From a bacterium (GTDB lineage: Bacteria; Electryoneota; Electryoneia; Electryoneales; Electryoneaceae): a DNA stretch of 55,842 nucleotides. Positions 1-9,328 of the stretch are shown piece by piece. The notes beneath the pieces are model-generated. The model had not been told where the DNA came from, searched no databases, and worked only from the letters and a program-made list of their open reading frames with translations. The stretch spans positions 1-55,842 of the forward strand of contig JAIOHU010000160.1 in assembly GCA_019912845.1 (NCBI GenBank), written 5' to 3'. The number at the start of each line of letters is the position of its first letter. The first letter of the stretch is position 1. The position numbers and the translations under genes are program-made.

Positions 1-1393
1 ACATAACAGATATGGGCATAGAACGTATAAAATCGCCGGAAACATCCGCCATCATTGCCATTGGTACAAATGCCAGGACAGTGGTAAGGGTTGCTGCTGT
101 TACTGCTGATGCTACTTGCGATGTGCCTAAACGTGAAGCTAGACGTCGATCTGTACCTTTTATCAAGTGACTGTTAATGTTTTCTGTCACGACGATTCCA
201 TTGTCGACCAATAGTCCCAATGCGATAATCATTGCTGCAATAGTCATCTGTTGAATTGCGAATCCAGCCAAGTCAATAAATCCAATAGCGATAACGAACG
301 ATAGGGGGATTGCCATCATAACAACAACAGAAGGTCTAAGTCCCAACGCCAACATCATGATCAGACCGACCAGAATAATCCCCTGAGTGAGGTTCAGGAA
401 AAATTCATCGAGTCGATGCTGTACGGCATCAGATTGTCGGAATATCCATTGAAGTTTGATGTCAGGTGGGAGGCTGGCTTTGTACTCGTCAATTTCAGCT
501 TCAACTGTCTCCATAACAGCGAAAATATTTCGTCCCGCCTTCATTCGAGCAGTTACTGCTACAGCCTCTTCTCCGTTTACACGCACTAGGTACTGACGGT
601 CGGTGTAAGTGTATTTGACATCTGCAACTTCCTTTAAATAGACGGGGCTGACCGCAGAACCCGCAACTACTACTTGCTCAATCTGTTTTAGTGACTCAAA
701 ATCTCCACTGGTTAAGATGTTAAACTTCTTGTCGCCGGTCTGCACACTTCCACCGGGTATATTTACGCCAGCAGATTGAATTGCATCGATTACCCGGGTA
801 ATCGGAATTTGAAGTTGTGCCAATCTATCTGGTTTTATCTCAACCCGTACCTCTTCATTACAGTCGCCATTGATTTCGATTTCCTGTAAATCGGGTAGTC
901 GCTGCAACCGATCTTCAAGGTTTTTGGCGTAACGTTGCAGATCATTCGATGGGCGATCTGAAATCAATCCGATCTGGATAAATCTTACCTGAAGAGTTGA
1001 AGGCGCGATTACATCCGAACGGATTACTCCTTTGGGAAAACTTCTCTCAGCTACAGCCAACTTATCCTCTACTTCGCTGATCAATTCATCACGATCATGC
1101 CCTGGTTCAAACTCGACCCAAAGGCTTGCAACTCCATCAGATGTTGTACCGTTTGTGTGTTCGACTTCCTCAATATCACGAACGAGTTCGTCCAAAGGAT
1201 CGAGCACCAGTTTCTCCATATCCTCTGGTGATGCTCCAGGTAGGATAACATTTATACTGGCAAATGGTGGCTTGATAAACGGGTCTTCAGATCGTGGCAT
1301 ACTTAGGAATCCAGTGATACCGAACATCACTAAGAGTATCAGCAGTACGATGGAAAACGCCTTGTTGTCCAGTGCGATTTCAGTGAGCTTCAC
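1..1393 (-). CDS. RND-family efflux permease, N-terminal part (runs off the window)
   Basis: Proton-driven inner-membrane pump of the AcrB/HAE1 type, expected to export drugs or other toxic compounds together with the adaptor and outer-membrane channel encoded just upstream. About 464 of the usual ~1020 residues are present. The first transmembrane helix lies at about residues 11-31 and is followed by periplasmic porter-domain sequence, then TM2-TM4. The TM4 motif LVDNGIVVTEN places an Asp at about residue 397 and an Asn at 398, where AcrB has the proton-relay pair D407/D408. I chose the GTG start at 1393 because it overlaps the stop codon of the adaptor gene by four bases (GTGA), which points to translational coupling. 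The frame stays open to base 1. Family assignment is firm; the substrate cannot be told. Confidence 0.93.
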   Translation of the reverse strand, partial: MKLTEIALDNKAFSIVLLILLVMFGITGFLSMPRSEDPFIKPPFASINVILPGASPEDMEKLVLDPLDELVRDIEEVEHTNGTTSDGVASLWVEFEPGHDRDELISEVEDKLAVAERSFPKGVIRSDVIAPSTLQVRFIQIGLISDRPSNDLQRYAKNLEDRLQRLPDLQEIEINGDCNEEVRVEIKPDRLAQLQIPITRVIDAIQSAGVNIPGGSVQTGDKKFNILTSGDFESLKQIEQVVVAGSAVSPVYLKEVADVKYTYTDRQYLVRVNGEEAVAVTARMKAGRNIFAVMETVEAEIDEYKASLPPDIKLQWIFRQSDAVQHRLDEFFLNLTQGIILVGLIMMLALGLRPSVVVMMAIPLSFVIAIGFIDLAGFAIQQMTIAAMIIALGLLVDNGIVVTENINSHLIKGTDRRLASRLGTSQVASAVTAATLTTVLAFVPMAMMADVSGDFIRSMPISVM

Positions 1394-2469
1394 AGATCAA
1401 TCTCCTTATCAATCTTTACGGCTTCACCGTCACGCAAATAGCCAGCAGCCTCACATACGATCAAGGTTCCATTTTTTAATGTGGGCATTACATAGATTAC
1501 ATCATGATTAATTTCGACTATGGTCACCTCTCGTCTTAGAGCATGATCCTCCTCTATGACGTATACAAAAGCACGATCCTGATCTCCCTCTGCCAATGCT
1601 CCGCCTGGTAGCGCAATTACATCTTTTATGGGTCCATAAAGCTCAACACCTACAATTACACCCTCAAAAAGCGTTTTATGAAGGGGTAATTCCAGTTCGA
1701 TTTGAACATTTCCTGTCTGAAGTTCAGCAACTGCACCAATCTCGACTATTCGAGCTTCGAGTGGATCGTCCAGTGCATCGACATACACATTTGCTACCTG
1801 TCCAACTTTCACCCAACTTAGATAACGTGAAGGAACACCTACACGTACTCTTCTAGCGTCATTCGCATCCACAACTCGCAATACAGGAGCACCTTCTCCA
1901 TGCATCTCACCCTCATCTGCCAGTTTCATGGCGACGAAACCATCGAATGGTGCGAGAATCTTTGTTCGCTCCAAGGTGAAACGAGCACGTTGCTCGCCTG
2001 CTTTAGTCCTTTCCAACGCTGTTTCAACTTCTTGGAGTTGTTGAAGAGTGACGACGTCATGATCATATAGATTTTTCAATCTTTCTGAATCACGTTCCAG
2101 TTGTTTTCTTTGCGCGACTACATCTCTGAAGGTTGCAGCAACTTCAGTTGTGTCGAGTTGAGCCAATAAATCACCCTTTTTAAATGCGTCCCCGACTTCG
2201 ACAGTAATTCGATCAATAAACCCTCCCACTCTAAAAGCCAGCATAGCTTGACGTTTGTGGGTGACACGACCACTGATCATCAACTTTTCAGGCTTCGCGG
2301 TAACTTCTGCCTTTATTACTTTGACTGGTCTCACTGTTTCAGTGAGTATCCCTTCAACAGCATCGCTCTTCTCACCGCATCCAAGTACAAATATGGTGCA
2401 GGTAGAAGACAATACAATGAACAGCAATAGTGCGATAATTCTACTTTTTTTATTGGTCAGCTTCGTCAT
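1390..2469 (-). CDS. RND efflux periplasmic adaptor (membrane fusion protein), lipoprotein
   Basis: Adaptor of the AcrA/MexA/HlyD type (359 aa) that bridges the inner-membrane pump and the TolC-like channel. A lipoprotein signal peptide ends in the lipobox VLGC, with Cys31 as the probable lipidation site, so the protein should be anchored in a membrane facing the periplasm. The order of elements fits the family: a first barrel-sandwich half with FRVGGFIDRITVEVGD, a coiled-coil hairpin of charged residues at about 115-165, a second lipoyl half with ILAPFDGFV, then a beta-barrel domain. Only one base separates it from the TolC gene upstream, and it overlaps the permease gene downstream, so the three form one operon. 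Confidence 0.93.
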   Translation of the reverse strand: MTKLTNKKSRIIALLLFIVLSSTCTIFVLGCGEKSDAVEGILTETVRPVKVIKAEVTAKPEKLMISGRVTHKRQAMLAFRVGGFIDRITVEVGDAFKKGDLLAQLDTTEVAATFRDVVAQRKQLERDSERLKNLYDHDVVTLQQLQEVETALERTKAGEQRARFTLERTKILAPFDGFVAMKLADEGEMHGEGAPVLRVVDANDARRVRVGVPSRYLSWVKVGQVANVYVDALDDPLEARIVEIGAVAELQTGNVQIELELPLHKTLFEGVIVGVELYGPIKDVIALPGGALAEGDQDRAFVYVIEEDHALRREVTIVEINHDVIYVMPTLKNGTLIVCEAAGYLRDGEAVKIDKEIDL

Positions 2470-2470
2470 T

Positions 2471-3820
2471 TTAGTCGGTCTCCTTCATTACAAATCCAAC
2501 ACTTCGCCATAAATCGGCTTGCGCAATCCATACAGCGTATCGTGAAGCAATCTCACCGGTAGCAGCCCTGGTTCTCAGATTCTGTGCATCTAGTATTTCC
2601 AGTTGCTGCGCCATCCCTTCACGATAAAGTGCGCTAATAATTTTGTAGTTTTCATCAGCTGCTTTTCTTGATTCCATAGCAGCATTATATTTTGCCAAAC
2701 TGCTCTTTTGATTGAGCCAGGAAGCGGTAACATCCTGCTGGATTGCCTCGTTGATATCATCTCTCTGCAAATCCAACTGCCGACGTTCGATTACGAAACG
2801 TTGTCGCCTGGCATTTTTCTGAAAACCATCGAAAAGATTCCAATCCAGTACCAGGGAAAGCATGTAATAATCATGTTCCTCATCAAATTGAAATTCTTCT
2901 CCCTGATATCCATATTCCCCTGCAACTGCAAGTAGTGGAAGCCACGCACTGTTTGTCGCCTTTAATGCATGCGAGAGCGCTTTTCTCTGTTGGTGAAGTT
3001 GATTCAATTCGCCTCGATTTTGTATCGCTATTTCCAGGAGAGAATCGAGTGTGATTGTTTCATCCGGGATTTCATCGCTGATACGCATATCATTTTCCGG
3101 TAGTTCAAGCAGTTCTCTGCCCAGCAGGCGATTTAGTTGAGTTCTTGCAAGTTGTTCATGTGAACTCGCTTCAATCCATTCGGATCTAGCATTGGCAAGG
3201 GATGCAATTGAACGTAATTCCTCAGCGGCGTTTGCCATTTGGTTCGCTTTGCGAAGACGTGCAGCCCTAAGTTGTTCTACCGCAAAGAGTGTATCCTGTT
3301 CGGCAACCTTTACCATTTCCAGCGCACTCAGCCAGTTAAAACATGCCTGACGTGTACGATATGCTATCTCGGCTTCCTTTGCTCTCACAGCAGCCTCTTC
3401 TGCAAGCATAAAATCCTGATTTGCACGCCATGAGTGATACAGAACTCCACCTGCGAACAAGGGTTGTGTGAAAGTCAGCTTCGTTTCCTGTTCGTATTCT
3501 CGTAAAAAGGGAATCACCGATGGAGGCACATCTGCCGAAAGCACATCAGTGGGTAGAAAATCATTAACATCAAAGCGAATCTCACGTCCACCATCCGCAC
3601 GAGTGAAACGGGATTTCAATTCGACTGTTGGCATCATCGCACCCAATGCACCACGGATATCCGTCCGAGATAAATCAGTTCGAAGACGTTCTGCATTTAA
3701 AGACTGATTTGCTTCCAAAGCCTCTTTTACATAGATATCACATACATCCCATGCATCCCTGGCAAATACTGATGAAAGTGACGTGAATCCCACAATAACG
3801 GTTAAAAGCAGAATCTTCAT
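2471..3820 (-). CDS. TolC-family outer membrane efflux protein
   Basis: Outer-membrane channel subunit (449 aa) of the tripartite pump. A signal peptide is visible (about residues 1-20, hydrophobic core ending in SSVFA). The rest shows the two-fold repeat of long amphipathic helices typical of outer membrane efflux proteins: an early segment with SLNAERLRTDLSRTDIRGA and a late one with LDLQRDDINEAIQQDVTASW and LRTRAATGEIASRYA. A central FTQPLFAGGVLYHSW matches the family's strand motif, with LDWNLFDGFQKNARR as the second copy. It starts within the stop region of the marR gene (TAATG overlap) and is followed after one base by the adaptor gene. The family is clear; the export substrate is unknown. 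Confidence 0.93.
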   Translation of the reverse strand: MKILLLTVIVGFTSLSSVFARDAWDVCDIYVKEALEANQSLNAERLRTDLSRTDIRGALGAMMPTVELKSRFTRADGGREIRFDVNDFLPTDVLSADVPPSVIPFLREYEQETKLTFTQPLFAGGVLYHSWRANQDFMLAEEAAVRAKEAEIAYRTRQACFNWLSALEMVKVAEQDTLFAVEQLRAARLRKANQMANAAEELRSIASLANARSEWIEASSHEQLARTQLNRLLGRELLELPENDMRISDEIPDETITLDSLLEIAIQNRGELNQLHQQRKALSHALKATNSAWLPLLAVAGEYGYQGEEFQFDEEHDYYMLSLVLDWNLFDGFQKNARRQRFVIERRQLDLQRDDINEAIQQDVTASWLNQKSSLAKYNAAMESRKAADENYKIISALYREGMAQQLEILDAQNLRTRAATGEIASRYAVWIAQADLWRSVGFVMKETD

Positions 3821-4389
3821 TATTCGACAATCCCGTGTGTTTTGAGAAATGTTGCTGAATCGAAAGGTACATCGAGGATTTTCAGCTCAGTTTCCATGAA
3901 AGCGAACAGCATGTTGTACATCTGATTGAGTTGGTCATCATCCATATTCTGCATCATGGATCGAACCCTCTTTATGTAATGCTCATTCACTTTCGTAAGC
4001 AGAGCAAAACCTTCATCGGTAATCTCAATCAGGTTGACCCGTCGATCTTTGGGATCAGGAACCCGACGTACCAATTCCTTTTCCTCAAGGTTATCAATAT
4101 TCTGGGTCATCCCGGCAGCGCTTTTCATCATGCTGTCACCGAGCTGCTTCATGGACACACCTACCCCTAAAGCGCTCAGATGTCTGAGAATCGAATACCG
4201 AAGAACATTCAAACCGTATTCGCCAAAGATCAGATCATCTCCGATGCGTTGTGTAAGATAGCCGATGTGCATGATGAGCGGTGGAATTGTAACCAGCATT
4301 TTGTCCCGTTTATCCAACCCCTCGATGAACTCGTCCGGGCATGGTGTCAAGCCTTCATTGCCACCGCCATCTGCGCTGAATCCAAACAT
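3820..4389 (-). CDS. MarR-family transcriptional regulator
   Basis: Winged-helix regulator (189 aa), probably a ligand-responsive repressor of its own efflux operon. The MarR core spans about residues 40-165. The recognition-helix region is KQLGDSMMKSAAGMTQNIDNLEEKELVRR-like sequence at about 100-130, followed by the wing DPKDRRVNLIEIT, the usual DxRxxxVxLT motif of MarR proteins. It has about 30 extra N-terminal residues rich in Gly and acidic residues, so a later start is possible. I kept the first ATG because AGGAG lies eight bases upstream of it. First gene of the marR-tolC-hlyD-RND unit; linkage to a pump is the common arrangement for MarR repressors. Confidence 0.9.
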   Translation of the reverse strand: MFGFSADGGGNEGLTPCPDEFIEGLDKRDKMLVTIPPLIMHIGYLTQRIGDDLIFGEYGLNVLRYSILRHLSALGVGVSMKQLGDSMMKSAAGMTQNIDNLEEKELVRRVPDPKDRRVNLIEITDEGFALLTKVNEHYIKRVRSMMQNMDDDQLNQMYNMLFAFMETELKILDVPFDSATFLKTHGIVE

Positions 4390-4460
4390 TCTATTCTCCT
4401 ATATGATTTATGTATTTATGTTGCGTCGATATATAATAAAGCAATAGATACTACAGGAGT

Positions 4461-4489
4461 AAAATATAAATGCTAAAAGGAGTTGTCAA
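4461..4489 (-). promoter_or_regulatory. Candidate promoter of the marR-efflux operon
   Basis: On the minus strand a perfect TTGACA (4489-4484) is followed after 17 bases by TATTTT (4466-4461), about 70 bases upstream of the MarR start. The spacing is ideal for a housekeeping sigma factor. The region down to the start codon is AT-rich, and no clear palindromic operator was found in it. Confidence 0.5.
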
Positions 4490-4814
4490 GGGGAGAGGGA
4501 GAGACGTTGTTGGGAGCGTCATTGGTTCGCTAGATGGAAACTGCATAACAGCATAAGAGTCTGTCTACGAATGAATAACTTCAGATATTTCTAGAAAAAA
4601 TCGCGTGCTTTGTAGTTTCTAACATTAATAATATCAATATCTTACCAGATTATCAACCTGCGGTCGGGTTCTTCGAATCCAGCTAAAACCCTGCTGGAAT
4701 GACGCGGGGTTGTATTGCTACACTGGAGAGTGGCGCTCCCTCTAATAGTTTGCTGGGATGACGCGATTGGACGATTCATTCGAGGATTGTTATAAATCAA
4801 AGAGAATTAATCTA
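4490..4814. repeat. Intergenic stretch with two dispersed repeat motifs
   Basis: No gene is visible. Bases about 4650-4700 read, on the minus strand, GCGTCATTCCAGCAGGGTTTTAGCTGG-like sequence, related to copies near 16118, 33553 and 35556. Bases about 4712-4740 carry CTACACTGGAGAGTGGCGCTCC-like sequence, related to copies near 10335, 18476 and 25887. Both motifs are dispersed intergenic repeats of this genome. Confidence 0.6.
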
Positions 4815-5387
4815 TTATTTCAGTAGCATGATCTTTTTCTGAATGGATTGATCCGATGTCTGTAGTCTCAGGAGATAAGTACCTGAACTTAACATTCCAA
4901 AATCGAATGTCTTTACTCCATCACCAGCACTGCTGCCAAGCTGAAGTGGTCCGTAAACCTGTTGTCCCAGCAGATTGTACACGGATAAGGACGCCAGATC
5001 GCTGGAGGTGTACCTGAGCTGAATCTGGTTGTTGAAAGGGTTGGGATATAGAGAGACGAGCTTAAATGAAGTTGGTGTACTGTTTTGATGGTTTTCTTCA
5101 ATCCCTACATGTGAGACATTTATATAAACAATACCAAGATCCTGCTTATATATATCGATGTCACCATCGTCATCATAATCGCAAAAAACATCAAGATAGT
5201 ATGGCTCAATTTCGGGATAATTCCTGAAAGGGTAGGTGTGTTGAAATTCAGGAACTCCATCCCCAGGACGAGTCATATTGAGATAAAGACGTTCACCTCT
5301 CAGGAAGTCTTGTATACCATCTCCATTAAAATCTGCAACAATGGATGCTGCTCCCTCAAAGAAACGAAGGTAATCCTCTGTCGACAC
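4815..5387 (-). CDS. C-terminal part of a frameshifted secreted protein, with T9SS sorting domain
   Basis: This frame (190 aa from a GTG at 5387) is the downstream piece of the gene that begins at 6876. It contains FG-GAP/VCBS-like calcium-binding repeat sequence (ADFNGDGIQDFLRG and DVFCDYDDDGDIDIYKQD) and ends in a T9SS type A domain of about 80 residues with LYPNPFNNQIQLRYT, LSVYNLLGQQV and the usual KKIMLLK tail. Reading upstream of 5387 in this frame stays open and meaningful (GYPNPEWLFNRGQNVDLLEY and so on) back to about 5468, where it meets the other frame. I therefore regard 5387 as not a real start. The protein should be exported and anchored or released by T9SS if the frameshift is a sequence error. 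Confidence 0.75.
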   Translation of the reverse strand: MSTEDYLRFFEGAASIVADFNGDGIQDFLRGERLYLNMTRPGDGVPEFQHTYPFRNYPEIEPYYLDVFCDYDDDGDIDIYKQDLGIVYINVSHVGIEENHQNSTPTSFKLVSLYPNPFNNQIQLRYTSSDLASLSVYNLLGQQVYGPLQLGSSAGDGVKTFDFGMLSSGTYLLRLQTSDQSIQKKIMLLK

Positions 5388-5433
5388 CCAATTGCCCTCA
5401 ACATATTCGAGTAGATCAACATTTTGCCCTCGA

Positions 5434-6876
5434 TTAAACAGCCACTCCGGATTTGGATATCCATTTTATTTCTGCAAGTGAAAACTGAAAATCGTAAGGA
5501 CCATAATCGTTGTCAAGAGAGAAGCTGCGACGATATTCATCAAAAAACTGCCATTCGTTTGTAGACCTGTCGTACTCATAGTAGTCTTTATGATGAATGC
5601 CTACTTCATCCCATGCTGCTGGTGGTTGAAACGAAGTAACCTCTAAACCAACAATATTTTGATTGTCAACATAAAAGGTTTTACTTCTTTCCGGTCCTGC
5701 ATTATCCCGGAATGCATAACCTGCGCAATCAAATCCAACCCCATCTTCCGCCTTCCTCCATAAATAACTGTAATATTGGTAGGCATATGAATCGTGACCG
5801 TAAGGATCCGTCCAAGTAGATGAGTTCTCGCATTGAGTTAAGTATTCATTCAGCTCTTCCTGTTGATTACCAATAATGGTTACGATGTTTGGAAGAGGTG
5901 ACCATAGTTTTATCTCCCTGATGCCGAATTGATCAGGCGCAGTTTCTACTGCTTCCCATTCAATCATTCCCATTGCTGTGGCGGCAAAGTATTCCAAAAA
6001 TCCATCATTATTTGTATCAATTGAACTGAACTTTTCAATCCATTGTTCTTCACTGGGAGGCCGAATTCGTTGATAGGTTGGGATATCATTAATATTATCG
6101 ATCAGGAACTGGGTAGTATACGAGTAGTCGTGAACCCAGCCCACATCACTAAAATTATGACTTCGTAACGTACTTAATAGTTCAGAATCACCATCACTGT
6201 TGAAATCAACAATTGAAATGCCGACCGAGAAAAAGTTATCATTATCCAATATTGGTATGAGTTCACTCCACTCTCCGAATACCCATTCATCTTCGCCCTG
6301 AAATAAGGGCGCGATATATATCATATTGTCAGATAAATTGACGGGTTTAACCTGAATTCCATAATCCAGCAAATTGTCATTGTTTAGATCACCAAGAACT
6401 ACGTGTCGTACATGTTCATCGGGTTCTAAATCCACTACAGCGGTTAAGTCTTCTCTTACTTCAACACCTGCATCTATGTCATTCAAGCTGAGAGTAAAAG
6501 TATTTATCAAAAAACGTCCCGCAACTTCGGTATCTTCATAAGTTGACAAGTAGATCACCGAATCCATTCCTGAAATGCTCAGGTTTGCCAGGTGAGGTAT
6601 ATTTTGCAGGTGTACATAGAGATCATCCCAGATTAACAGCTCTTCATCCATGACATAAACTATGCGTATCCCCTCCTGTTCAACTTCAATGAATCTGGGG
6701 TATAACTCACCCGGAAGATGAACAGCGTGTTTCGTGTCTATCAGGAGATGGTCACCAAGCATTGAACTTTTAGATACCACTCGTTCTTCCCAAACCCATT
6801 CCTGTGCATATACTAGTGATGTATTTGAAAGGATATAAATAATAATTGTAGCCAATACGAATCGAACAGATATCAT
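5434..6876 (-). CDS. N-terminal part of a frameshifted secreted FG-GAP-like protein
   Basis: This 480-aa frame begins with a signal peptide (hydrophobic core at about residues 5-20, cleavage after VYAQ) and carries repeats of the FG-GAP/VCBS type such as GDLNNDNLLDYG, DFNSDGDSELLS and DTNNDGFLEYFA, which bind calcium in beta-propeller folds. It ends abruptly with the residues WISKSGVAV. If one A is removed from the AAAA run (plus-strand TTTT at 5464-5467), the frame joins the downstream piece, giving one protein of 686 aa ending in a T9SS domain. The start ATG at 6876 has AAGGGTG a few bases upstream. Function unknown: a surface or secreted propeller. Neighbour of another T9SS-type protein. 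Confidence 0.8.
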   Translation of the reverse strand: MISVRFVLATIIIYILSNTSLVYAQEWVWEERVVSKSSMLGDHLLIDTKHAVHLPGELYPRFIEVEQEGIRIVYVMDEELLIWDDLYVHLQNIPHLANLSISGMDSVIYLSTYEDTEVAGRFLINTFTLSLNDIDAGVEVREDLTAVVDLEPDEHVRHVVLGDLNNDNLLDYGIQVKPVNLSDNMIYIAPLFQGEDEWVFGEWSELIPILDNDNFFSVGISIVDFNSDGDSELLSTLRSHNFSDVGWVHDYSYTTQFLIDNINDIPTYQRIRPPSEEQWIEKFSSIDTNNDGFLEYFAATAMGMIEWEAVETAPDQFGIREIKLWSPLPNIVTIIGNQQEELNEYLTQCENSSTWTDPYGHDSYAYQYYSYLWRKAEDGVGFDCAGYAFRDNAGPERSKTFYVDNQNIVGLEVTSFQPPAAWDEVGIHHKDYYEYDRSTNEWQFFDEYRRSFSLDNDYGPYDFQFSLAEIKWISKSGVAV

Positions 6877-6937
6877 TATATCACCCTTATTTCAGTAATC
6901 AGTAATATGTGCTTGAATGAAAACCAACTTCATTGGA

Positions 6938-8605
6938 TCAGGGTAGATAAATCACTTTCATCCATTGGTTTCCGTGGTTTGTGCTTATCTGAGCGAGATA
7001 TATACCTGATGCCAGTGAAGACGGCTGCCAGTTCTGCTTAAAATTTCCACTGGCTTCGAAATTGAAGGATTGTCTGTCTACAAGTCTTCCAAGCAGATCA
7101 ATCCATGCTATGTTCACCTTTCCCGGTTTTGTAAGGGAAATTGAAAAATTGACTTCATTGTTAAAGGGGTTCGGGTACGGCTCTGAAATCATAAAAGAAG
7201 AGAGCAGGATTCCAGCTTTTCCGCCTACTAATACCTCCTGTGCTATTACAATAGTACTTTCGCTGTAACTCAGTCCATCAGGGAAGACACCATCCGACAC
7301 ACTGGCTACAAGGTAATATTCACCATCCTCAATGCCATTGCATGAACCGTTGAGTCGAGTTCTGTATTCGATTGAAGAAAGAACTGAAGGTGGTTCTAAA
7401 TCAAGTAATTCAAACCAGATGGGAATAGCACCATTTTCAAAATCCCTGTCGTTATCCAGAAAAAATTCAAAATCCAACTCTTCAAAGGGTGTTTCCGAAA
7501 AAATTTGAATAGTAAGCTGGGACGATATCAAAGTATCTGAGTTTTCGGGAAAAGGATTAAACCAGGTGTTTGGTGGCCCCTGAACTATAATTGGCAAGTC
7601 CCACAGATTGTTGCCTTCATTGATTTCATCCTGATCATTGTATATATCCAATTCAAAACTTGTCTGCCATTCTCCAGCATGATCAGGTACCCAGGGTGAA
7701 AGCAAATACTCTTCAAATCTGTTGTTCTCAGGCAAAGCCTCCCATTCACCTACCCAATCTTCTGTATCCCCAGCAAGAGTGAGACGATGTGTGGATTCCT
7801 CTGTCTGTGAGGTTACAATATCCCTCACTCTAAATGAACATATTATAAAATACTCTTCACCCATCAAGATGTCGTCAGGAGTCACATAATTTCCATCTAC
7901 ACTTTTTCTGATGGAAATTTCTGGGTTCCTGAAATCGAATTGATGATCAAATATTGGGTACATATACAGATTGTCGATGAACGCGCCATATCCAGCCTCC
8001 TCATCGCCATCTTCAATAAAAACAAAAGCCAGATACACATTTTCTCGTCCCAGATATGAGATTTCAATTCCTGAAGAATCGACATGTGCAAAGTCAAAGC
8101 TGAGGTGTTGCCAACTAAATGCAGGAGTTCGACCAAAGTATTCACCAAGGACACACCAGTTTTGCAGATCTTCAAGTGTTTCATGCTGCTGGCTGTATTC
8201 TGGGTGATTAGTACAAACAACCCTTAGTCCATCATCCCATTCAGCGTCAGACCAAAGATCAAACTGTGGTTCAGCAATCAGGTAGTTCTCAAGCGGAAAA
8301 GGACCATAAATAGCCCAGGCAGGTTGATCTGGATCGATTATATAGAGATCATTTCCTGGAATCAGGTCATTTGGGAACCCCGAACACCAGAGTGAACGGT
8401 GATCACCTGGATTTTGCTCAATGAAAATTGTGGAATCCTCCACTCCCCAGGAATGGGCATATACTGTTGGTTCCATCGGACTGAATTGCCAGAGGTCAGA
8501 CAGTTCGAGCTCAAAATTTTCATTCAGAAATTGTGCTGTGCAGAGGGAGGTAACGGACAAGTGCAGAAGAACTGCGATCCAGATAATGAAGATTCTATAT
8601 TGCAT
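6938..8605 (-). CDS. Secreted protein with T9SS C-terminal sorting domain
   Basis: A secreted protein of 555 aa. The frame is open to 8671, but I chose the ATG at 8605 because it begins directly with a signal peptide (MQYRIFIIWIAVLLHLSV, cleavage near CTAQ) and has AAGGGG upstream. The first ~200 residues look like a beta-sandwich (NENFELELSDLWQFS, many Trp and Tyr, GAFIDNLYMYP), similar in style to MAM or lectin-like domains. The middle resembles a CARDB-like adhesion domain (HAGEWQTSFELDIYNDQDEI). The end has SEPYPNPFNNEVNFSIS and LASGIYLAQIS, a T9SS type A domain. No catalytic motif was recognised. It lies 61 bases upstream of the frameshifted secreted gene and could share its transcript. 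Confidence 0.82.
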   Translation of the reverse strand: MQYRIFIIWIAVLLHLSVTSLCTAQFLNENFELELSDLWQFSPMEPTVYAHSWGVEDSTIFIEQNPGDHRSLWCSGFPNDLIPGNDLYIIDPDQPAWAIYGPFPLENYLIAEPQFDLWSDAEWDDGLRVVCTNHPEYSQQHETLEDLQNWCVLGEYFGRTPAFSWQHLSFDFAHVDSSGIEISYLGRENVYLAFVFIEDGDEEAGYGAFIDNLYMYPIFDHQFDFRNPEISIRKSVDGNYVTPDDILMGEEYFIICSFRVRDIVTSQTEESTHRLTLAGDTEDWVGEWEALPENNRFEEYLLSPWVPDHAGEWQTSFELDIYNDQDEINEGNNLWDLPIIVQGPPNTWFNPFPENSDTLISSQLTIQIFSETPFEELDFEFFLDNDRDFENGAIPIWFELLDLEPPSVLSSIEYRTRLNGSCNGIEDGEYYLVASVSDGVFPDGLSYSESTIVIAQEVLVGGKAGILLSSFMISEPYPNPFNNEVNFSISLTKPGKVNIAWIDLLGRLVDRQSFNFEASGNFKQNWQPSSLASGIYLAQISTNHGNQWMKVIYLP

Positions 8606-8796
8606 AGCGAGCCCCTTTTCCTTGTGAAAGATTGATCTAGAGTGTGGGGATGTCGCCTGATATGGTGGCAAGATCAGGTGGATATCCTAACTTAATAACA
8701 AAAAGCTTGCATGTAAAGATCATTGATGTATAGTATTGAGAAAATAAAAGGGGAATATGACAGGGATAAAATTGGCAGAACGAGCTTTTACTTCAG

Positions 8797-8825
8797 AGAA
8801 AAACCGCAACTTCACAGTCGCGGTT
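8797..8825 (-). terminator. Intrinsic terminator of the cold-shock gene
   Basis: On the minus strand AACCGCGACT, loop GTGA, AGTTGCGGTT form a ten-pair stem with one G-U pair, followed by TTTTTC. It lies about 34 bases downstream of the cold-shock stop codon. Confidence 0.8.
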
Positions 8826-8858
8826 CGCCAACAATACGAATTCAATGCTTAGAAGGTA

Positions 8859-9056
8859 TTATATCTTCTTTACATTACGGGATGCCGGGCCTTTAGGACC
8901 TTGTTCCAGTTCGAATTCAACTTTGTCGCCTTCGGCTAAGGTTTTGAAACCGTCGCCCTGAATCGCGCTGAAGTGTACAAATACATCTTTGCCATCTTCT
9001 GCTTCGATGAATCCAAAACCTTTGGACTCATTAAACCACTTTACTTTTCCCTGCAT
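8859..9056 (-). CDS. csp: Cold-shock domain protein (CspA family)
   Basis: Small single-stranded nucleic-acid-binding protein (65 aa), probably an RNA chaperone. The whole protein is one cold-shock domain: [16 protein letters not shown] holds the RNP1 motif (KGFGFI), VFVHFSAI holds RNP2, and the [13 protein letters not shown] end is standard. A TTG lies two codons earlier (9062), but the ATG at 9056 is preferred because AGGAAG sits nine bases before it. It is divergent from the heptose kinase gene, with about 270 bases between them. Length and motifs fit the family closely. Confidence 0.95.
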   Translation of the reverse strand: MQGKVKWFNESKGFGFIEAEDGKDVFVHFSAIQGDGFKTLAEGDKVEFELEQGPKGPASRNVKKI

Positions 9057-9328
9057 AATCAACTTCTTCCTGAAAAATAATTCATGCCGTCAACGAACCT
9101 TGTTGAGGGCTATCGTGCATAATGTAGGAACGTTTTTCCGTAAAATCAATGAGATTCACTCGAAAAGAAGTGTTGACTCCTGTACTTAAACATCAATCTT
9201 ACCAAGGTTGAGAACAATCATGATCTCCACAAACTGCACTATAAAAATCTCAGTTTCTGTGTATTTTTGGAATGAATGGCTTTATCTTACTTTAGTCACA
9301 CTGGCAAATCTGGAAAGGTGAATTATTA

